Positions 1-8,574 of a DNA stretch of 64,000 nucleotides are shown one piece after another. Every line of letters starts with the position of its first letter. Within the stretch, counting starts at the first letter, position 1. Under the pieces are notes generated by a model that was given only the letters and a program-made list of their open reading frames with translations, ran no database searches and was not told where the DNA came from. Location: the NCBI GenBank assembly GCA_035296705.1, contig DATHAL010000041.1, positions 1-64,000 on the forward strand, written 5' to 3'. Source of the DNA: WHSW01 sp035296705 (GTDB lineage: Bacteria; Actinomycetota; Thermoleophilia; Solirubrobacterales; 70-9). The position numbers were made by a program, and so were the translations under genes.

Positions 1-1
1 C

Positions 2-844
2 TGCCGCGCGCACGCCTGGGCGAACGCGCTGCGTGCCGCCTATCCGGGCGACGCGGTCTCGGAGCGCGGCGTCGACAGCGCGTTCCTGGTCGGCTCGGGC
101 CTCAACGGGCTCCTGCCCGCGCGCGGCGGCGACGCGCTCAAGATCGTGCTCGCCAAGCGAAGCGTCCGCGGCTCGACCTACCCCGCGATCATCTCCTCGT
201 TCGCCGTCCTCGCCCCGTTCGACTCGGGGATCGGCCTCGTCGTCCTGCTCTACGCGATCACCCAGGGGCTCCTGCCCGCCGCGCCGCGGCTGCCCGACCT
301 GCCGGCCTTCGAGGTCTCCTTCTGGGCCGGCCATCCGGAGCTGCTGGCAGTGACGCTGACCGTGCTCGTGATCGGCGTGATGGTGCTCACGATGGTGCTC
401 GCCCGCCGCATCGAGACGTTCTGGGAGCACCTGAAGCAGGGGGTCGCGATCTTCCGGACCCCGCGCCGCTACCTGCGCGAGGTGCTCGCCTGGCAGGGCG
501 CCGGCTGGCTCCTGCGGTTCGCCTCATTCTGGCTCTTCCTCGACGCGTTCAACATCGGCGGCTCCTTCGACAGAGTGCTGCTCGTGATGTCGGTGCAGGC
601 GATCACCGGCGCGCTTCCGTTCACGCCCGGCGGCGCCGGGGCGCAGCAGGCGCTGCTCTTCGTCACGCTCGAGGGCGCGACCCAATCGGCGATCCTCGCC
701 TACTCGATCGGCCAGCAGGTCGCGGTCACCGTGTGGTCGGTTGCGATCGCCTTCCTCGTGCTCGGCGTCATCTTCCGTGCCTGGGACGTGCGGCGCCTGA
801 TCCGCGAGGGTCGCTCCGCCCGCGGCGACGCCGAGGCCGGCTAG
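2..844 (+). CDS. Flippase-like integral membrane protein (YbhN / LPG-synthase TM family), 5' end cut
   Basis: The frame is open from the first bases of the window, so the true start lies upstream. The visible part has several hydrophobic segments and the family hallmark GLLPARGGDALK near its start, followed by a late glycine-rich stretch (FTPGGAGAQQ). These are typical of the UPF0104/YbhN and lysylphosphatidylglycerol-synthase transmembrane family, whose members move or modify lipids at the cytoplasmic membrane. No soluble aminoacyl-transferase domain follows, so a flippase-like role is more likely than lysyl transfer, but the substrate cannot be told. Its stop codon overlaps the stop of the convergent helicase gene by four bases. 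Confidence 0.75.
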   Translation, partial: CRAHAWANALRAAYPGDAVSERGVDSAFLVGSGLNGLLPARGGDALKIVLAKRSVRGSTYPAIISSFAVLAPFDSGIGLVVLLYAITQGLLPAAPRLPDLPAFEVSFWAGHPELLAVTLTVLVIGVMVLTMVLARRIETFWEHLKQGVAIFRTPRRYLREVLAWQGAGWLLRFASFWLFLDAFNIGGSFDRVLLVMSVQAITGALPFTPGGAGAQQALLFVTLEGATQSAILAYSIGQQVAVTVWSVAIAFLVLGVIFRAWDVRRLIREGRSARGDAEAG

Positions 845-2322
845 TCCTTCGCGTACTCCACGCGGATCTGCTTGCCCTCGAGCTTCGTCCCGTCGAGGCG
901 CTCGAGCGCCAGCTTCGCCTGCTCGTCGGGGAGCTCGACGAACGAGAACCGCTCGAGCACACGGATCGCGCCGATCGCATCGCCGGGAATCACCGCGCCC
1001 TCGGTGAGCGCCCAGCGCAGGTTCTCCTCGGTGATCCCGCTTCGCTCGCCGCGGTTCACGAACAGCTTCACGTGGCCGTTGCCATCGCTGCTGGCTTGCT
1101 CCGCGGCCTCATCCGCCCGCTCGGCCGGCAGCCGCTCGCGCTCGCGGCGCGGCCGGCCGCCCTCCGCGGCGTGGTCGCGGCGGCGCGGACGGGGGGCGTG
1201 CTCGATCCGCTCCTCGGGCGGCTCCCACTCGCCGATCGCGGTCTTCGCCTCGCGCTCGATGCGCCCGATCTCCTGGCGTTGCTTCGGGGTCACGAAGGTG
1301 ATCGCCCGACCGGTGCGCCCGACGCGCCCGGTGCGCCCGATCCGGTGGACGTAGATCTCGGTGTTGTTCGGCAGGTCGTAGTTGATGACGTGGGTGACGT
1401 GCTCGATGTCGAGCCCGCGGGCGGCGACGTCGGTGGCGACCAAGAGCGGCAGGTTGTGGTCCTTGAACTGGATCATCACGCCGTCGCGCTGGCCCTGGGT
1501 CATATCGCCGTGCAGGGCCTTGTTGCGAAAGCCCTTGTCCCGGAGCTCGCGATCCAGCCGGGCGGCGCCGATCTTCGTGCGGCAGAAGATGATCGCCTGC
1601 TCGGGCTCCTCGGCGCGCAACACGTCGATCAGCCGCTCGGTCTTCGAGCGGTTGTCGACCTCGACGAACGCCTGCTCGATCGCGTCCACGGTGAGCTGCT
1701 TCGGCGTGACCTTGATCGTCACCGGGTCGTACATGTACTGCTCGGCGAGCCGAGCGATCGGGGCAGGGATCGTCGCCGAGAACAGCGCCGTCTGGCGACC
1801 GGACGGGCACATCCGCAGGATCCGCTCGACGTCCTCGATGAAGCCGAGGTCGAGCATCTCATCGGCCTCGTCGAGGACGACGTAGCGCGCCGAGGTCAGC
1901 ACGAGCGAGCGACGGGAGATCAGGTCCATCATCCGGCCCACGGTCGCGACGACCACGTGCGCGCCGCGGCGCAGCCGCGACTGCTGCGTCGCGATCGGCG
2001 CCCCACCGAACACCGCGACGACTTCGATGTCGATGTGCTCCGCATAGGCGCGCAGCGCCTGCGTCACCTGGATGCAGAGCTCGCGAGTGGGGGTGAGCAC
2101 GATCGCCTGCGTCTCCTCGGAGGCGGGGTCGAGATACTGGAGCAGCGGCAGGCCGAAGGCGGCCGTCTTGCCCGTCCCCGTCTGGGCCTGGCCGATCACG
2201 TCGTGGCCGGCGAAGAGCTCGGGGATCGCTTGCTCCTGGATCGGGGTCGGCTCGGTGTACCCGAGCTCCTCCAGAGTGAGCAGGATCTCCCGGTTCAGGC
2301 CGAGTTCCTGGAAGGTCTTCAT
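841..2322 (-). CDS. DEAD-box ATP-dependent RNA helicase with DbpA-type RNA-binding domain
   Basis: 493 residues. It has the full helicase set: a Q motif in the first 30 residues (FQELGL, PTPIQEQAIP), Walker A AQTGTGKT at 46-53, PTRELCIQ near 78, DEAD at 151-154, SAT at 182-184, and the helicase-C motifs VATDVAARGLD and HRIGRTGR. A charged linker follows, and the last 75 residues look like the RRM-like DbpA RNA-binding domain (VKLFVNRGERSGI). This is the DeaD/CsdA type, acting in the cytoplasm on ribosome assembly or RNA turnover. One small deviation is ATVGR in place of the usual TPGR. The ATG overlaps the stop of the upstream quinone-oxidoreductase gene by four bases (ATGA), so the two are probably translationally coupled. 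Confidence 0.93.
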   Translation of the reverse strand: MKTFQELGLNREILLTLEELGYTEPTPIQEQAIPELFAGHDVIGQAQTGTGKTAAFGLPLLQYLDPASEETQAIVLTPTRELCIQVTQALRAYAEHIDIEVVAVFGGAPIATQQSRLRRGAHVVVATVGRMMDLISRRSLVLTSARYVVLDEADEMLDLGFIEDVERILRMCPSGRQTALFSATIPAPIARLAEQYMYDPVTIKVTPKQLTVDAIEQAFVEVDNRSKTERLIDVLRAEEPEQAIIFCRTKIGAARLDRELRDKGFRNKALHGDMTQGQRDGVMIQFKDHNLPLLVATDVAARGLDIEHVTHVINYDLPNNTEIYVHRIGRTGRVGRTGRAITFVTPKQRQEIGRIEREAKTAIGEWEPPEERIEHAPRPRRRDHAAEGGRPRRERERLPAERADEAAEQASSDGNGHVKLFVNRGERSGITEENLRWALTEGAVIPGDAIGAIRVLERFSFVELPDEQAKLALERLDGTKLEGKQIRVEYAKD

Positions 2323-3266
2323 CCAGAAGGGTCTAGCAGGAGCTTGCCCGAAGTCCGCCTGCCGGCGATCTCCTCGTGCGCGCGGCGCGCCTCCGAGAGC
2401 GGATAGACGCCGCCGATCACGACCTCGAGGTCGCCCGCGCCGACGGCGTTCAGGAGGTCACCGATCATCGCCGCGACCTCCTTGCGGCGGGGGATCAGGT
2501 GCATGAGCCAGAAGCCGATCACGGCGCGCGAGTGGCGCAACAGGTGCCCGGTCGAAACCTCGTTCTGCTCCCGGCTCGCGATCCCGAACAAGACCATGCG
2601 CCCGAGCGGCGCGAGCGTCCGCAGGCATGCCTCGAACGTCTCGCCGCCCGTCATCTCGAGCACGGCGTCCACCGGCTCGCCGCCATTCGCCGCAAGGATC
2701 GCCTCCCTGAGGTCCTCGGCCCGCGAGTCGACGGTCGCGTCGGCGCCGAGCCGGCTCGCGACGGCGCGCTTCTCCTCGCTCGAGGCGAGGGCGATCACGC
2801 GAGCGCCGGCGCGCTTCGCGAGCTGGACCGCGAGCGTGCCAGTGCCTCCCGCCGCCGCCTGGACGACGATCGTTTCGCCCGGCTCGAGGCGGGCGCAGCG
2901 GTGGATCAGCGCGTGGGCGGTGAGGCCCTGGAGCAGGAGCCCGGCGGCGACGTCGTCGGAGACGTTGTCGGCGACCGGGACGAGCCACGACTCCGGCACC
3001 GCGACCCGCTCCGCGTAGCCACCGGAGGGCACCAGCGCGGCGACGCGGCGCCCGTCCCGCGTTCGCCCGGCGACCTCCCCGCCCGGCGTCAGGGGCAGGG
3101 TCTGCTCGGCGAGATAGTCGTTGCGGGTGGCGTGGGTATCGGCGAAGTTGACCCCGGCACGCGCGACCTCGACGAGAACCTCGCCGTCCCGGGGCTCCGG
3201 ATCCGGGAGCTCGACGAGCTCCATCACCTCGGGGCCGCCGAACTCCTGGATCTGGATCGCCCTCAT
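2319..3266 (-). CDS. Zinc-independent MDR-family quinone oxidoreductase-like protein
   Basis: 315 residues, starting at ATG 3266 (MRAIQIQEFGGPEV), the classic opening of NADPH:quinone oxidoreductase-like medium-chain reductases. The GroES-like domain covers about residues 1-120. The Rossmann half carries AAAGGTGTLAVQLAK, the dinucleotide-binding loop. The cysteine ligands of zinc alcohol dehydrogenases are absent, so it probably reduces quinones or enones with NADPH. The frame stays open far upstream of 3266, but the family alignment and the short gap to the divergent kinase gene fix this start. It is cotranscribed with the helicase downstream, with a four-base overlap. Confidence 0.88.
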   Translation of the reverse strand: MRAIQIQEFGGPEVMELVELPDPEPRDGEVLVEVARAGVNFADTHATRNDYLAEQTLPLTPGGEVAGRTRDGRRVAALVPSGGYAERVAVPESWLVPVADNVSDDVAAGLLLQGLTAHALIHRCARLEPGETIVVQAAAGGTGTLAVQLAKRAGARVIALASSEEKRAVASRLGADATVDSRAEDLREAILAANGGEPVDAVLEMTGGETFEACLRTLAPLGRMVLFGIASREQNEVSTGHLLRHSRAVIGFWLMHLIPRRKEVAAMIGDLLNAVGAGDLEVVIGGVYPLSEARRAHEEIAGRRTSGKLLLDPSG

Positions 3267-3287
3267 GCTCGCTAGTCTGCCGCACCG

Positions 3288-4232
3288 GTGGCCCTCACCG
3301 TCGTCGGCTCGATCGCGTTCGACAGCGTCCGCACGCCGTTCGGCGAGCGCGAGCGCATGCTCGGCGGGTCCGCGGTGCACTTCGCGCTCGCGGCGAGCTT
3401 CTTCACGGAGGTGCGCGTCGTCGGCCCGGTGGGCGACGATTTCGGCGCCGAGCACATCGCCCTGCTGGCGGACCGCGGGATCGCGACGGAGGACATCGAG
3501 CACGTCCCGGGCGGCGACACCTTCTTCTGGCGCGGCCACTACGACCACGACATGAACGTGGCCCACACCGATGACACGCGGCTCAACGTGTTCGCCGACT
3601 TTCAGCCGAAGCTCTCGGCGAGCTCGCGCGAGGCCGAGATGCTCTTCCTCGGCAACATCCAGCCCGACCTCCAACGCGGCGTTCGGCGGCAGTCCGCGGC
3701 CTCGTTCGCCGCCCTCGACTCGATGAACCTCTGGATCGAAACGGCGAAGGATCCGCTGCTTGCCGCGATCGGCGATGTCGACTGTCTGATGCTCAACGAC
3801 GCCGAGCTTCGGATGCTGACCGAACGGCCGAACCTCGTCGCCGCGGCGCACGCCGCGATGGCGTTCGGGCCCGGCGTCGTGGTCGCAAAGCGCGGCGAGT
3901 ATGGGGCGGCGCTCTTCACCGACGAGGGAGCGTTCGCGATCCCCGGGCTGCCGCTCGAGGACGTCCGCGACCCGACCGGCGCGGGGGACAGCTTCGCCGG
4001 CGGCTTTCTCGGGTACCTGGATGCCGTGCGCGCGGGCGGCACACACGACGACCGGACGCTCCGCCAGGCGATGGCCTACGGCTCGGTGATGGCCTCGTTC
4101 AACGTCGAGGATTTCGGCACCGAGCGCGTGGCCGGGCTCACCGACGCGGCGATCGCGCGGCGCCTGGGGGAGTTCAAGCGCCTCACGCATTTCGAGGAGG
4201 CGCCGGTCGTCGGGCTGGCCCGCGGCTCGTAG
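3288..4232 (+). CDS. PfkB-family carbohydrate/nucleoside kinase
   Basis: 314 residues from a GTG start. It has the PfkB signatures: an N-terminal glycine motif (MLGGSAVHFALAAS) that shapes the sugar site, and the C-terminal DPTGAGDSFAGG near residue 225, which holds the catalytic aspartate and the anion hole. Family members phosphorylate ribose, adenosine or fructose derivatives. The sequence does not reveal the substrate. The gene is divergent from the quinone oxidoreductase, only 21 bases away, so the promoters must overlap the genes or be very compact. Citrate synthase follows 58 bases downstream on the same strand. Confidence 0.88.
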   Translation: MALTVVGSIAFDSVRTPFGERERMLGGSAVHFALAASFFTEVRVVGPVGDDFGAEHIALLADRGIATEDIEHVPGGDTFFWRGHYDHDMNVAHTDDTRLNVFADFQPKLSASSREAEMLFLGNIQPDLQRGVRRQSAASFAALDSMNLWIETAKDPLLAAIGDVDCLMLNDAELRMLTERPNLVAAAHAAMAFGPGVVVAKRGEYGAALFTDEGAFAIPGLPLEDVRDPTGAGDSFAGGFLGYLDAVRAGGTHDDRTLRQAMAYGSVMASFNVEDFGTERVAGLTDAAIARRLGEFKRLTHFEEAPVVGLARGS

Positions 4233-4290
4233 CCGGAACCGCCCAGGTGCGAGAATGGGGGCGACTGAAGAAGACGACCGAGGAGACGGG

Positions 4291-5691
4291 ATGGCGACTG
4301 AGCAGGAGACTTCGCAGGACGGCGGCAGTGCGACCGCGGAAGCGGGCGCGGAGGCCCTGACGGTCACCGACAACCGCACCGGCAAGACCTACGAGCTCCC
4401 GGTCACCGAGGGGACCGTGAAGGCGATCGACCTGCGGCAGATCAAGGTCGCCGACGACGACTTCGGGCTCATGGCCTACGACCCGGCGTTCACGAACACG
4501 GCATCGTGCCGCTCGGCGATCACGTACATCGACGGGGACGCCGGGGTCCTCCAGCACCGCGGCATCCCGATCGAGCAGCTCTGTGAGAAGTCGAGCTTCC
4601 TCGAGGTCGCGTTCATGCTCATCTACGGGGAGCTGCCGACCCAGCCGCAGCTCGAGCGCTGGCTCTACGACATCACCCACCACACCTTCGTCCACGAGGA
4701 CATCAAGCAGTTCCTGCAGGGGTTCCGCTACGACGCGCACCCGATGGGGATGCTGCTCGCGGGCGTCGGGGCGCTCTCGACCTTCTACCCCCACGCGAAG
4801 CACATCGACGATCCCGAGGAGCGCTACATGGCCGCGGTGCGGCTCGTGGCCAAGGTGCCGACGCTGGCGGCGTTCGCCTACCGCCACAACATGGGCCTCC
4901 CCTACGTCTATCCGGACAACGACCTCTCGTACTCGGAGAACTTCCTCTCGATGATGTTCAAGAAGACGGAGATCAAGTACGAGCCCGACCCGCGCCTCGC
5001 CAAGGCGCTCGACGTCCTCTTCATCCTCCACGCCGACCACGAGCAGAACTGCTCGACGAGCGCCGTGCGCAGCGTCGGCTCCTCGCAGGTCGACCCCTAC
5101 TCCGCGGTCGCCGCCGGGATCGCGGCGCTCTACGGGCCGCTCCACGGCGGCGCCAACGAGGCCGTGCTGCGGATGCTGAGGCGGATCGAGAAGGCCGAGA
5201 ACGTCCCCGACTTCCTCGAGGGCGTGAAGAACCGCGAGGAGCGGCTGATGGGCTTCGGCCACCGCGTCTACAAGAACTACGACCCGCGGGCCCGGATCAT
5301 CCGCAAGCACGTCGACGAGGTGCTCGAGGCGACCGAATACAACCCGCTGATCGAGATCGCAACCGAGCTCGAGAAGCGCGCCCTCGACGACGAGTACTTC
5401 ACCGACCGCAAGCTCTACCCGAACGTCGACTTCTTCTCCGGCCTGATCTACGAGGCGCTCGAGATCCCGACCGAGATGTTCACCGTGATCTTCGCGATCC
5501 CGCGCACGGCCGGATGGGTCGCGCAGTGGCTCGAGATGCTCGACGACCCGGAGACGAAGATCGCCCGGCCGCGACAGATCTACACGGGCGCTCGCGACGT
5601 CGACTACGTGCCGATTGAAGATCGCGACGGTCCCGAGAAGATCACGAACGACGCGCTCCGGCGGCCGGTTCGCGCCCGGCGCGGCGCATAG
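4291..5691 (+). CDS. gltA: Citrate synthase
   Basis: 466 residues. It condenses oxaloacetate and acetyl-CoA, the entry step of the TCA cycle. Catalytic landmarks are all visible: GPLHGGANE (His about 285), GFGHRVYKNYDPRA (His about 324) and DFFSGLIYEAL (Asp about 380), followed by the conserved FAIPRTAGWVAQW. I chose ATG 4291 because GGAGACGGG lies just upstream. The frame is also open to 4255, but that region reads like leader DNA. About 55 N-terminal residues before the first conserved block are acidic and probably disordered. The window also has aconitase (23049) and 2-oxoglutarate dehydrogenase (16910). Confidence 0.95.
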   Translation: MATEQETSQDGGSATAEAGAEALTVTDNRTGKTYELPVTEGTVKAIDLRQIKVADDDFGLMAYDPAFTNTASCRSAITYIDGDAGVLQHRGIPIEQLCEKSSFLEVAFMLIYGELPTQPQLERWLYDITHHTFVHEDIKQFLQGFRYDAHPMGMLLAGVGALSTFYPHAKHIDDPEERYMAAVRLVAKVPTLAAFAYRHNMGLPYVYPDNDLSYSENFLSMMFKKTEIKYEPDPRLAKALDVLFILHADHEQNCSTSAVRSVGSSQVDPYSAVAAGIAALYGPLHGGANEAVLRMLRRIEKAENVPDFLEGVKNREERLMGFGHRVYKNYDPRARIIRKHVDEVLEATEYNPLIEIATELEKRALDDEYFTDRKLYPNVDFFSGLIYEALEIPTEMFTVIFAIPRTAGWVAQWLEMLDDPETKIARPRQIYTGARDVDYVPIEDRDGPEKITNDALRRPVRARRGA

Positions 5692-5694
5692 AGG

Positions 5695-6042
5695 CTGAGC
5701 GGCTACCGGCTGACAGTCCGCAGCGGGCCGCAGGTCAAGCGCGAGCGCTTCGCCGAGCTCGACGAGGCGATCGCCGCGCTCGAGCGCGAGGCGGCGGAGA
5801 TCCGCGCCGGCGGCCGGCTGCCCACCGCGAAGCTCCTGCGCGAGTTCAAACCGGCGGAGCGGGTCGCGGGACGGCTCGAGCTCTCCACCGGCGGGTGGCT
5901 GCGCGGCCGGGCGGCGGGCATCGACGTGATGGGCGACGGCGAGCTGGTCCCGTTCAGCGGCGGGATGCGGCGCGAGACGCTGAAGCCGCGACGCTCGGAG
6001 TCGCCGTTCGACGCGGTGCGGCGGGCGCTGCGAACGGCCTAG
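5695..6042 (+). CDS. Small conserved-looking protein of unknown function, apparent CTG start
   Basis: 115 residues (SGYRLTVRSGPQVKRERF...). I do not recognise a named family. The frame has clean coding character (charged helix ELDEAIAALEREAAEI, then a basic/aromatic C-terminal half) and fills the gap between citrate synthase and the next small gene. It follows the citrate synthase stop in the same frame, three bases on, and contains no ATG, GTG or TTG before the conserved-looking part. CTG 5695, preceded by GAGG, is the only reasonable start. It may be an unusual start or reflect a sequencing error. It is probably cotranscribed with gltA. Confidence 0.6.
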   Translation: MSGYRLTVRSGPQVKRERFAELDEAIAALEREAAEIRAGGRLPTAKLLREFKPAERVAGRLELSTGGWLRGRAAGIDVMGDGELVPFSGGMRRETLKPRRSESPFDAVRRALRTA

Positions 6043-6053
6043 GCTTCGCCGCG

Positions 6054-6374
6054 ATGCGAGCGCGCGAGGTCGAGGTCCCGAAGGGAAGCTACGCCGCGGG
6101 GCGCCGCGTGCGGCTGCCGCGCGGCGCCGAACCGCCGATCCGCGTCTACATCAACGGCGTCGAGCAGGCGGAGGGCGAGGACTGGGAGCTCCGCGGCCAG
6201 GAGGTCGTGTTCGCGCGGCCGATCATCAAGGAGACGGTCGGCGCTGGGCGCTGGATGGCGATGTACCTGGGGCTCTTCGGCACCTACCGCAAGGACGAGA
6301 CCATCGACATCGAGTACCGGCGAGGCGGCCGCGTCGAGCTGGCCAGCGACGTCGACGTGATCGGAGACGACTGA
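6054..6374 (+). CDS. Small protein of unknown function
   Basis: 106 residues from ATG 6054. It begins MRAREVEVPKGSY and contains alternating beta-like segments (RVYINGVEQAEG, RGQEVVFARPI) and a short hydrophobic patch (WMAMYLGLFGTY). The VYINGVEQ pattern resembles beta-sandwich modules seen in structural proteins, but I cannot assign a family. It follows the previous small gene by 11 bases on the same strand and may be the last gene of the gltA transcript. It is convergent with the acyl-CoA dehydrogenase genes, three bases away. Confidence 0.65.
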   Translation: MRAREVEVPKGSYAAGRRVRLPRGAEPPIRVYINGVEQAEGEDWELRGQEVVFARPIIKETVGAGRWMAMYLGLFGTYRKDETIDIEYRRGGRVELASDVDVIGDD

Positions 6375-6377
6375 AGC

Positions 6378-7397
6378 TCAGGCCGGCGCAGCCGCCGGCT
6401 CGCCGAGCCCGACGAGCTCCGCGACGCGCTCCCGGTGCTGGCGCGGCGTGCCGAGGAGCTGCGACGAGACGCGCGCCCGCTTGAGGAAGAAGTGGACGTC
6501 GTGCTCCCAGGTGAAGCCGATGCCGCCGAACGTCTGGATCGCGTCGTGCGTGACGGCGTTGGCGGCATCCGAGGCGCGCGCCTTGGCCATCGACGCGGCG
6601 AGCGGCAGTGACTCCGGCTCGGCATCGGCCGCCCAGGCGGCGTAGTAGAGGAGCGAACGGGCCTCCTCGACCTCCCAGAGCATGTTCGTGAGCCGATGCG
6701 AGACCGCCTGGTAGGCGCCGATCGGCCGCCCGAACTGCTCCCGCTCCTTCGCGTACTCGGTGGCCATGTCGAGGGCCCGCTGCGCGACGCCGACGAGCTC
6801 GGCACAGATCGCGACCACCCCGAGGTCGACCGCTGGCCCAACGTCGCCCGGCAGCGGATCTCCGCCGTCGGCGACGACGCGAAAGTAGGCGCGCGTCGTG
6901 TCGATCAGGTCGAGCCGCTCGAGGTTCGCGGCGTCCGCCTCGACCAGGCGTCCGCCCTCGCCGTCGTTGAGGACCAGGACGGCGGCGCCCGCCGCGGCCC
7001 CGACCACCGGCTCATCGTCCGGGGTGAAGGCGGCGGCGCCGCGCTGCTCCCCCGCGGCGATGCCGGGCAGCCAGCGGCTCTTCTGCACGTCCGACCCGGT
7101 GGTCTCGATCAGCGCGCCGGCGAACGCGTTCGAGATCATCGGCGAGGGCGCGCAGGCATACCCGAGCTCCTCCTGGAGGATGACCAGCTCGACCACGCCC
7201 AGGCCCTGGCCGCCGTACCGCTCGGAGATCGCGATGCCGGGCCAGCCGAGTTCGCACATCTCGGCCCAGATCGCGTCGTCGTACGGGTTCTCGGACTCCG
7301 CCAGCTCGCGGACCTTCTCCGGCCTGAAGCGGGCCGCGATGAACTCGCGCGCCGTCGACTTGATCTCGCGCTGCTCGTCTGAGAGGTCGAAGTCCAC
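6378..7397 (-). CDS. Acyl-CoA dehydrogenase (second subunit of a tandem pair)
   Basis: 339 residues from GTG 7397. The N-terminal helical domain (VDFDLSDEQREIKSTAREF) and C-terminal four-helix domain (YAKEREQFGRPIGAYQAVSHR, QTFGGIGFTWEHD) mark an FAD-dependent acyl-CoA dehydrogenase. The usual catalytic block near the C-terminus (WEGTSEIQ-like) is missing, and the chain is about 40 residues shorter than its partner. The GTG overlaps the stop of the neighbouring acyl-CoA dehydrogenase by one base. Tandem unequal pairs of this kind form heterotetramers in mycobacterial steroid side-chain breakdown (ChsE type). That parallel is inference here. Confidence 0.88.
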   Translation of the reverse strand: MDFDLSDEQREIKSTAREFIAARFRPEKVRELAESENPYDDAIWAEMCELGWPGIAISERYGGQGLGVVELVILQEELGYACAPSPMISNAFAGALIETTGSDVQKSRWLPGIAAGEQRGAAAFTPDDEPVVGAAAGAAVLVLNDGEGGRLVEADAANLERLDLIDTTRAYFRVVADGGDPLPGDVGPAVDLGVVAICAELVGVAQRALDMATEYAKEREQFGRPIGAYQAVSHRLTNMLWEVEEARSLLYYAAWAADAEPESLPLAASMAKARASDAANAVTHDAIQTFGGIGFTWEHDVHFFLKRARVSSQLLGTPRQHRERVAELVGLGEPAAAPA

Positions 7398-8536
7398 TAG
7401 CGCAGCCTCGGAAGCCCGAGCACGCGCTCGGCGACGATGTTGCGGAGCACGTCGCTCGTCCCGCCCTCGATCGAGTTCGCCCGCGAGCGCAGGAAGCGGT
7501 ACGCCCAGAGGTTCTCGTGCGTGAGCGCGTCGATGCCGCCCACCTCGACCGCGAGCTCGGTCAGCGCCTGGTTCGTCGACGACCATTGGAGCTTTGAGAT
7601 CGAGCCCTCGGGTCCTGGGATGCCGACCTTCATCGTCGCGGTGAGCGAGCGCATCGCGCCGAGCCGCAGGCCCTCGATCGCGATCTTGAGCCGCGCGACC
7701 TTGTCGCGGACGATCGGGTCGTCCGCCCGCCCGTGCTCCCGGGCCAGCTCGATCAGCTCGTCGAGCGAGTTCGTGAGCCCGAGCGCCGCCGAGGCCCCGA
7801 GGCCGGCGCGCTCGTTCATCAGCGTCGTGATCGCGACCATCCAGCCGTTTCCCTCGCCGCCGACCACGTTGGCGTCGGGCACGTAGGCGTCCTCGATGAA
7901 GAGCTCGTTGAACTCGGCCTCGCCCGTGATCTGGCGCAGCGGCCGCACCTCGACCTCGTCCTGGTCCATGTCCATGAGGAAGTAGGTGATGCCCTTGTGC
8001 TTCGGCGCCTCGGGATCCGAGCGGGCGACCAGCATGCACCACTTCGCCTCGTGGGCGAATGTCGTCCACACCTTCTGCCCGGTGATCCGCCAGCCGCCGT
8101 CGTCCTTCACCGCGCGCGTCTTGAGCGACGCGAGGTCAGAGCCGGATTCGGGCTCGGAGAACCCCTGACACCAGATCTCCTCCGCCGAGAGGATCGGCTC
8201 GAGGAACCGCTCCTTCTGCTCCTCGGTCCCGTGGGCGATCACGACGGGCCCACCCATCACCAGCCCGAGCACGTTCGCCGGCCGCGGCGCCTTCGCCCGC
8301 GCGAGCTCCTCCCCGAAGATCGACTGCTCGACCAGCGTTGCCCCGCGCCCTCCGTACTCCTTCGGCCACGAGATCCCGGCCCAGCCGCCCTCGTGGAGCT
8401 TTCGCTGCCACTCGCGCTCGAACTCGAACTGCACCTGGTCGCCCCCCTGTGGAGCGGCCCCGGGATGGTTCTCCTCGATCCAGGCGCGGAGCTCGTCGCG
8501 GAAGGCGCGCTCTGACTCGTTGAGCGTCAGGTCCAT
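7397..8536 (-). CDS. Acyl-CoA dehydrogenase (first subunit of a tandem pair)
   Basis: 379 residues from ATG 8536 (MDLTLNESERAFRDELRAW). It shows the central beta-domain flavin motif WCQGFSEPESGSDLASL, then the FAD contact KVWTTFAHEAKWCML, and the C-terminal IEGGTSDVLRNIVAERVLGLPR. It oxidises an acyl-CoA at C-alpha/C-beta, passing electrons to ETF. Its partner starts within its stop codon, so the two chains are probably made in equal amounts. The substrate is unknown; a branched or polycyclic acyl-CoA is possible by analogy with other tandem pairs. Confidence 0.92.
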   Translation of the reverse strand: MDLTLNESERAFRDELRAWIEENHPGAAPQGGDQVQFEFEREWQRKLHEGGWAGISWPKEYGGRGATLVEQSIFGEELARAKAPRPANVLGLVMGGPVVIAHGTEEQKERFLEPILSAEEIWCQGFSEPESGSDLASLKTRAVKDDGGWRITGQKVWTTFAHEAKWCMLVARSDPEAPKHKGITYFLMDMDQDEVEVRPLRQITGEAEFNELFIEDAYVPDANVVGGEGNGWMVAITTLMNERAGLGASAALGLTNSLDELIELAREHGRADDPIVRDKVARLKIAIEGLRLGAMRSLTATMKVGIPGPEGSISKLQWSSTNQALTELAVEVGGIDALTHENLWAYRFLRSRANSIEGGTSDVLRNIVAERVLGLPRLR

Positions 8537-8574
8537 GTGCCCGCGGAAACCTACCGGCTGGCGGTGCCGCGGCC

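Noticed and set aside
733..2406. Long open frame on the plus strand opposite the DEAD-box helicase
   Set aside because: High-GC DNA leaves antisense frames open. Its translation is arginine/leucine/aspartate-rich without motifs, while the minus strand encodes a complete helicase.
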